Part shown: piece by piece, positions 63,442 to 64,000 of the stretch | Layout of the letters: every line of letters starts with the position of its first letter | How positions within the stretch are numbered: position 1 is the stretch's first letter | DNA from: Brenneria populi | GTDB lineage: Bacteria > Pseudomonadota > Gammaproteobacteria > Enterobacterales > Enterobacteriaceae | Assembly (NCBI RefSeq): GCF_036016195.1 | Contig: NZ_JAYWTM010000022.1 | Coordinates: 1 to 64,000 of the forward strand | Length of the DNA: 64,000 bases | Reading direction: 5' to 3' | Made by a program: the position numbers and the translations under genes | The notes under the pieces: model-generated | Told to the model about the DNA's origin: nothing | The model's input: the letters and a program-made list of their open reading frames with translations, nothing else | The model's database searches: none

Positions 63442-64000
63442 ATGGCTGAAACCGTGCGGCGTACGAAAATAGTCGCAACCTTAGGTCCCGCCACGGATCG
63501 GGATAATAACCTGGAGAAGATAATCAGCGCGGGTGCGAACGTGGTGCGTTTTAATTTCTCTCACGGCTCGGCGGAAGATCATCTCGCCCGTGCGGAAAAA
63601 GTGCGCGCGATAGCCCGCCGTCTGGGAAAACATGTCGCCATTTTAGGCGATCTGCAGGGGCCGAAAATTCGCGTATCCACCTTTAAGGAAGGCAAGGTTT
63701 TTCTGAACGTCGGCGATGAATTTATCCTCGACGCGCAGTTGGAAAAAGGGCTGGGCGATAACGCCCAGGTAGGCATCGATTATAAGGCGCTGCCGCGCGA
63801 TGTGGCGCCGGGCGATGTGTTGTTGCTGGATGACGGTCGTATTCAGCTACGCGTGCTGCGCATTGACGGTGAAAAGATCGTGACCGCGGTGACGGTGGGC
63901 GGCGTTTTATCAAATAACAAAGGCGTCAATAAATTAGGCGGCGGACTTTCGGCGCAGGCGCTCACGGAGAAAGATAAGGCGGATATTCTGCTGGCGGCCA
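63442..64000 (+). CDS. Pyruvate kinase, PykA type (partial, cut by window end)
   Basis: The first 186 codons match PykA: RRTKIVATLGPATDRDNNLE, ANVVRFNFSHGSAEDH, HVAILGDLQGPKIRVSTFKE and GGGLSAQALTEKDKADILLA. It would convert PEP to pyruvate with ADP. It follows glycerate kinase by 31 bp after AAAGGACATC. Housekeeping pykA is normally elsewhere, so this is probably a second, pathway-linked copy; the rest of the genome would show this. Confidence 0.9.
   Translation, partial: MAETVRRTKIVATLGPATDRDNNLEKIISAGANVVRFNFSHGSAEDHLARAEKVRAIARRLGKHVAILGDLQGPKIRVSTFKEGKVFLNVGDEFILDAQLEKGLGDNAQVGIDYKALPRDVAPGDVLLLDDGRIQLRVLRIDGEKIVTAVTVGGVLSNNKGVNKLGGGLSAQALTEKDKADILLAA

Overview
The window looks like the chromosome of a plant-associated enterobacterium of the Pectobacteriaceae (Pectobacterium / Dickeya / Brenneria group). 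The evidence is a pectin lyase of the signal-less PnlA type, an arb/bgl-type aryl-beta-glucoside operon with BglG antitermination sites, a type I-F CRISPR-Cas locus with the usual Pectobacterium-like 28-bp repeat, and blocks of enterobacterial synteny (dnaB-alr-tyrB, qorA-pspG-dusA, lysR/lysA-omrA, aas-lplT, yggS-yggT-yggU-rdgB-hemW). Species cannot be fixed by reading alone.

Layout. 1-11,680: a complete type I-F CRISPR-Cas system: a two-spacer array reading left (5-152), a LysE-type exporter gene, cas1, cas2-3, csy1-csy4, an AT-rich leader with a perfect IHF site, and a 35-repeat array reading right. 11,851-15,719: gluconate catabolism (gntK-gntU-edd, minus strand) behind a 40-bp perfect palindrome that fits a GntR operator. 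15,927-21,152: an aromatic amino-acid cluster (tyrB, YitT-family protein, Lrp-type regulator, PheP/AroP-type permease, periplasmic PheC-like dehydratase) that separates tyrB from alr. 21,166-26,757: alr, dnaB, qorA, a 200-bp structured inverted repeat, pspG with a sigma-54 promoter, and dusA. 27,098-28,300: a possible short transcript and pectin lyase pnlA. 28,456-30,948: divergent lysR/lysA. 31,048-37,666: a dispersed repeat, an OmrA-like small RNA, then bglG-bglF and two GH1 phospho-beta-glucosidases. 38,159-44,948: LysR regulator with divergent MFS exporter, aas-lplT, elaA. 45,026-49,383: accessory material (TacAT-like GNAT toxin-antitoxin pair, orphan ParD-like protein, TSUP permease, Imm71/72-like protein beside a broken vgrG, an IS4-like MITE, entericidin). 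49,512-54,753: conserved hemW-rdgB-yggU-yggT-proC-yggS and divergent pilT/yggR. 55,060-56,611: Phd-Doc pair, a decayed gene, REP-like DNA and a second MITE. 56,605-60,369: a codB-pucR-codA-like operon. 60,935-64,000: GntP-type permease, glycerate kinase and a PykA-type pyruvate kinase cut by the window end.

How parts work together. The CRISPR locus has every I-F gene with recognisable catalytic motifs, so it is probably functional. gntK-gntU-edd import gluconate, phosphorylate it and pass it into the Entner-Doudoroff route. bglG-bglF-GH1-GH1 import and cleave plant aryl-beta-glucosides, with bglG autoregulated through an RNA antiterminator. The last operon should take up glycerate or a related C3 acid and convert it through 2-phosphoglycerate and PEP to pyruvate. 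No tRNA or rRNA genes and no complete insertion sequence were seen. The less ordinary items are the periplasmic PheC / aromatic permease / aminotransferase cluster, the pair of 114-bp IS4-like MITEs with 11-bp target duplications, the altered active-site motif of the CodA-like deaminase, and the large symmetrical structure after qorA.
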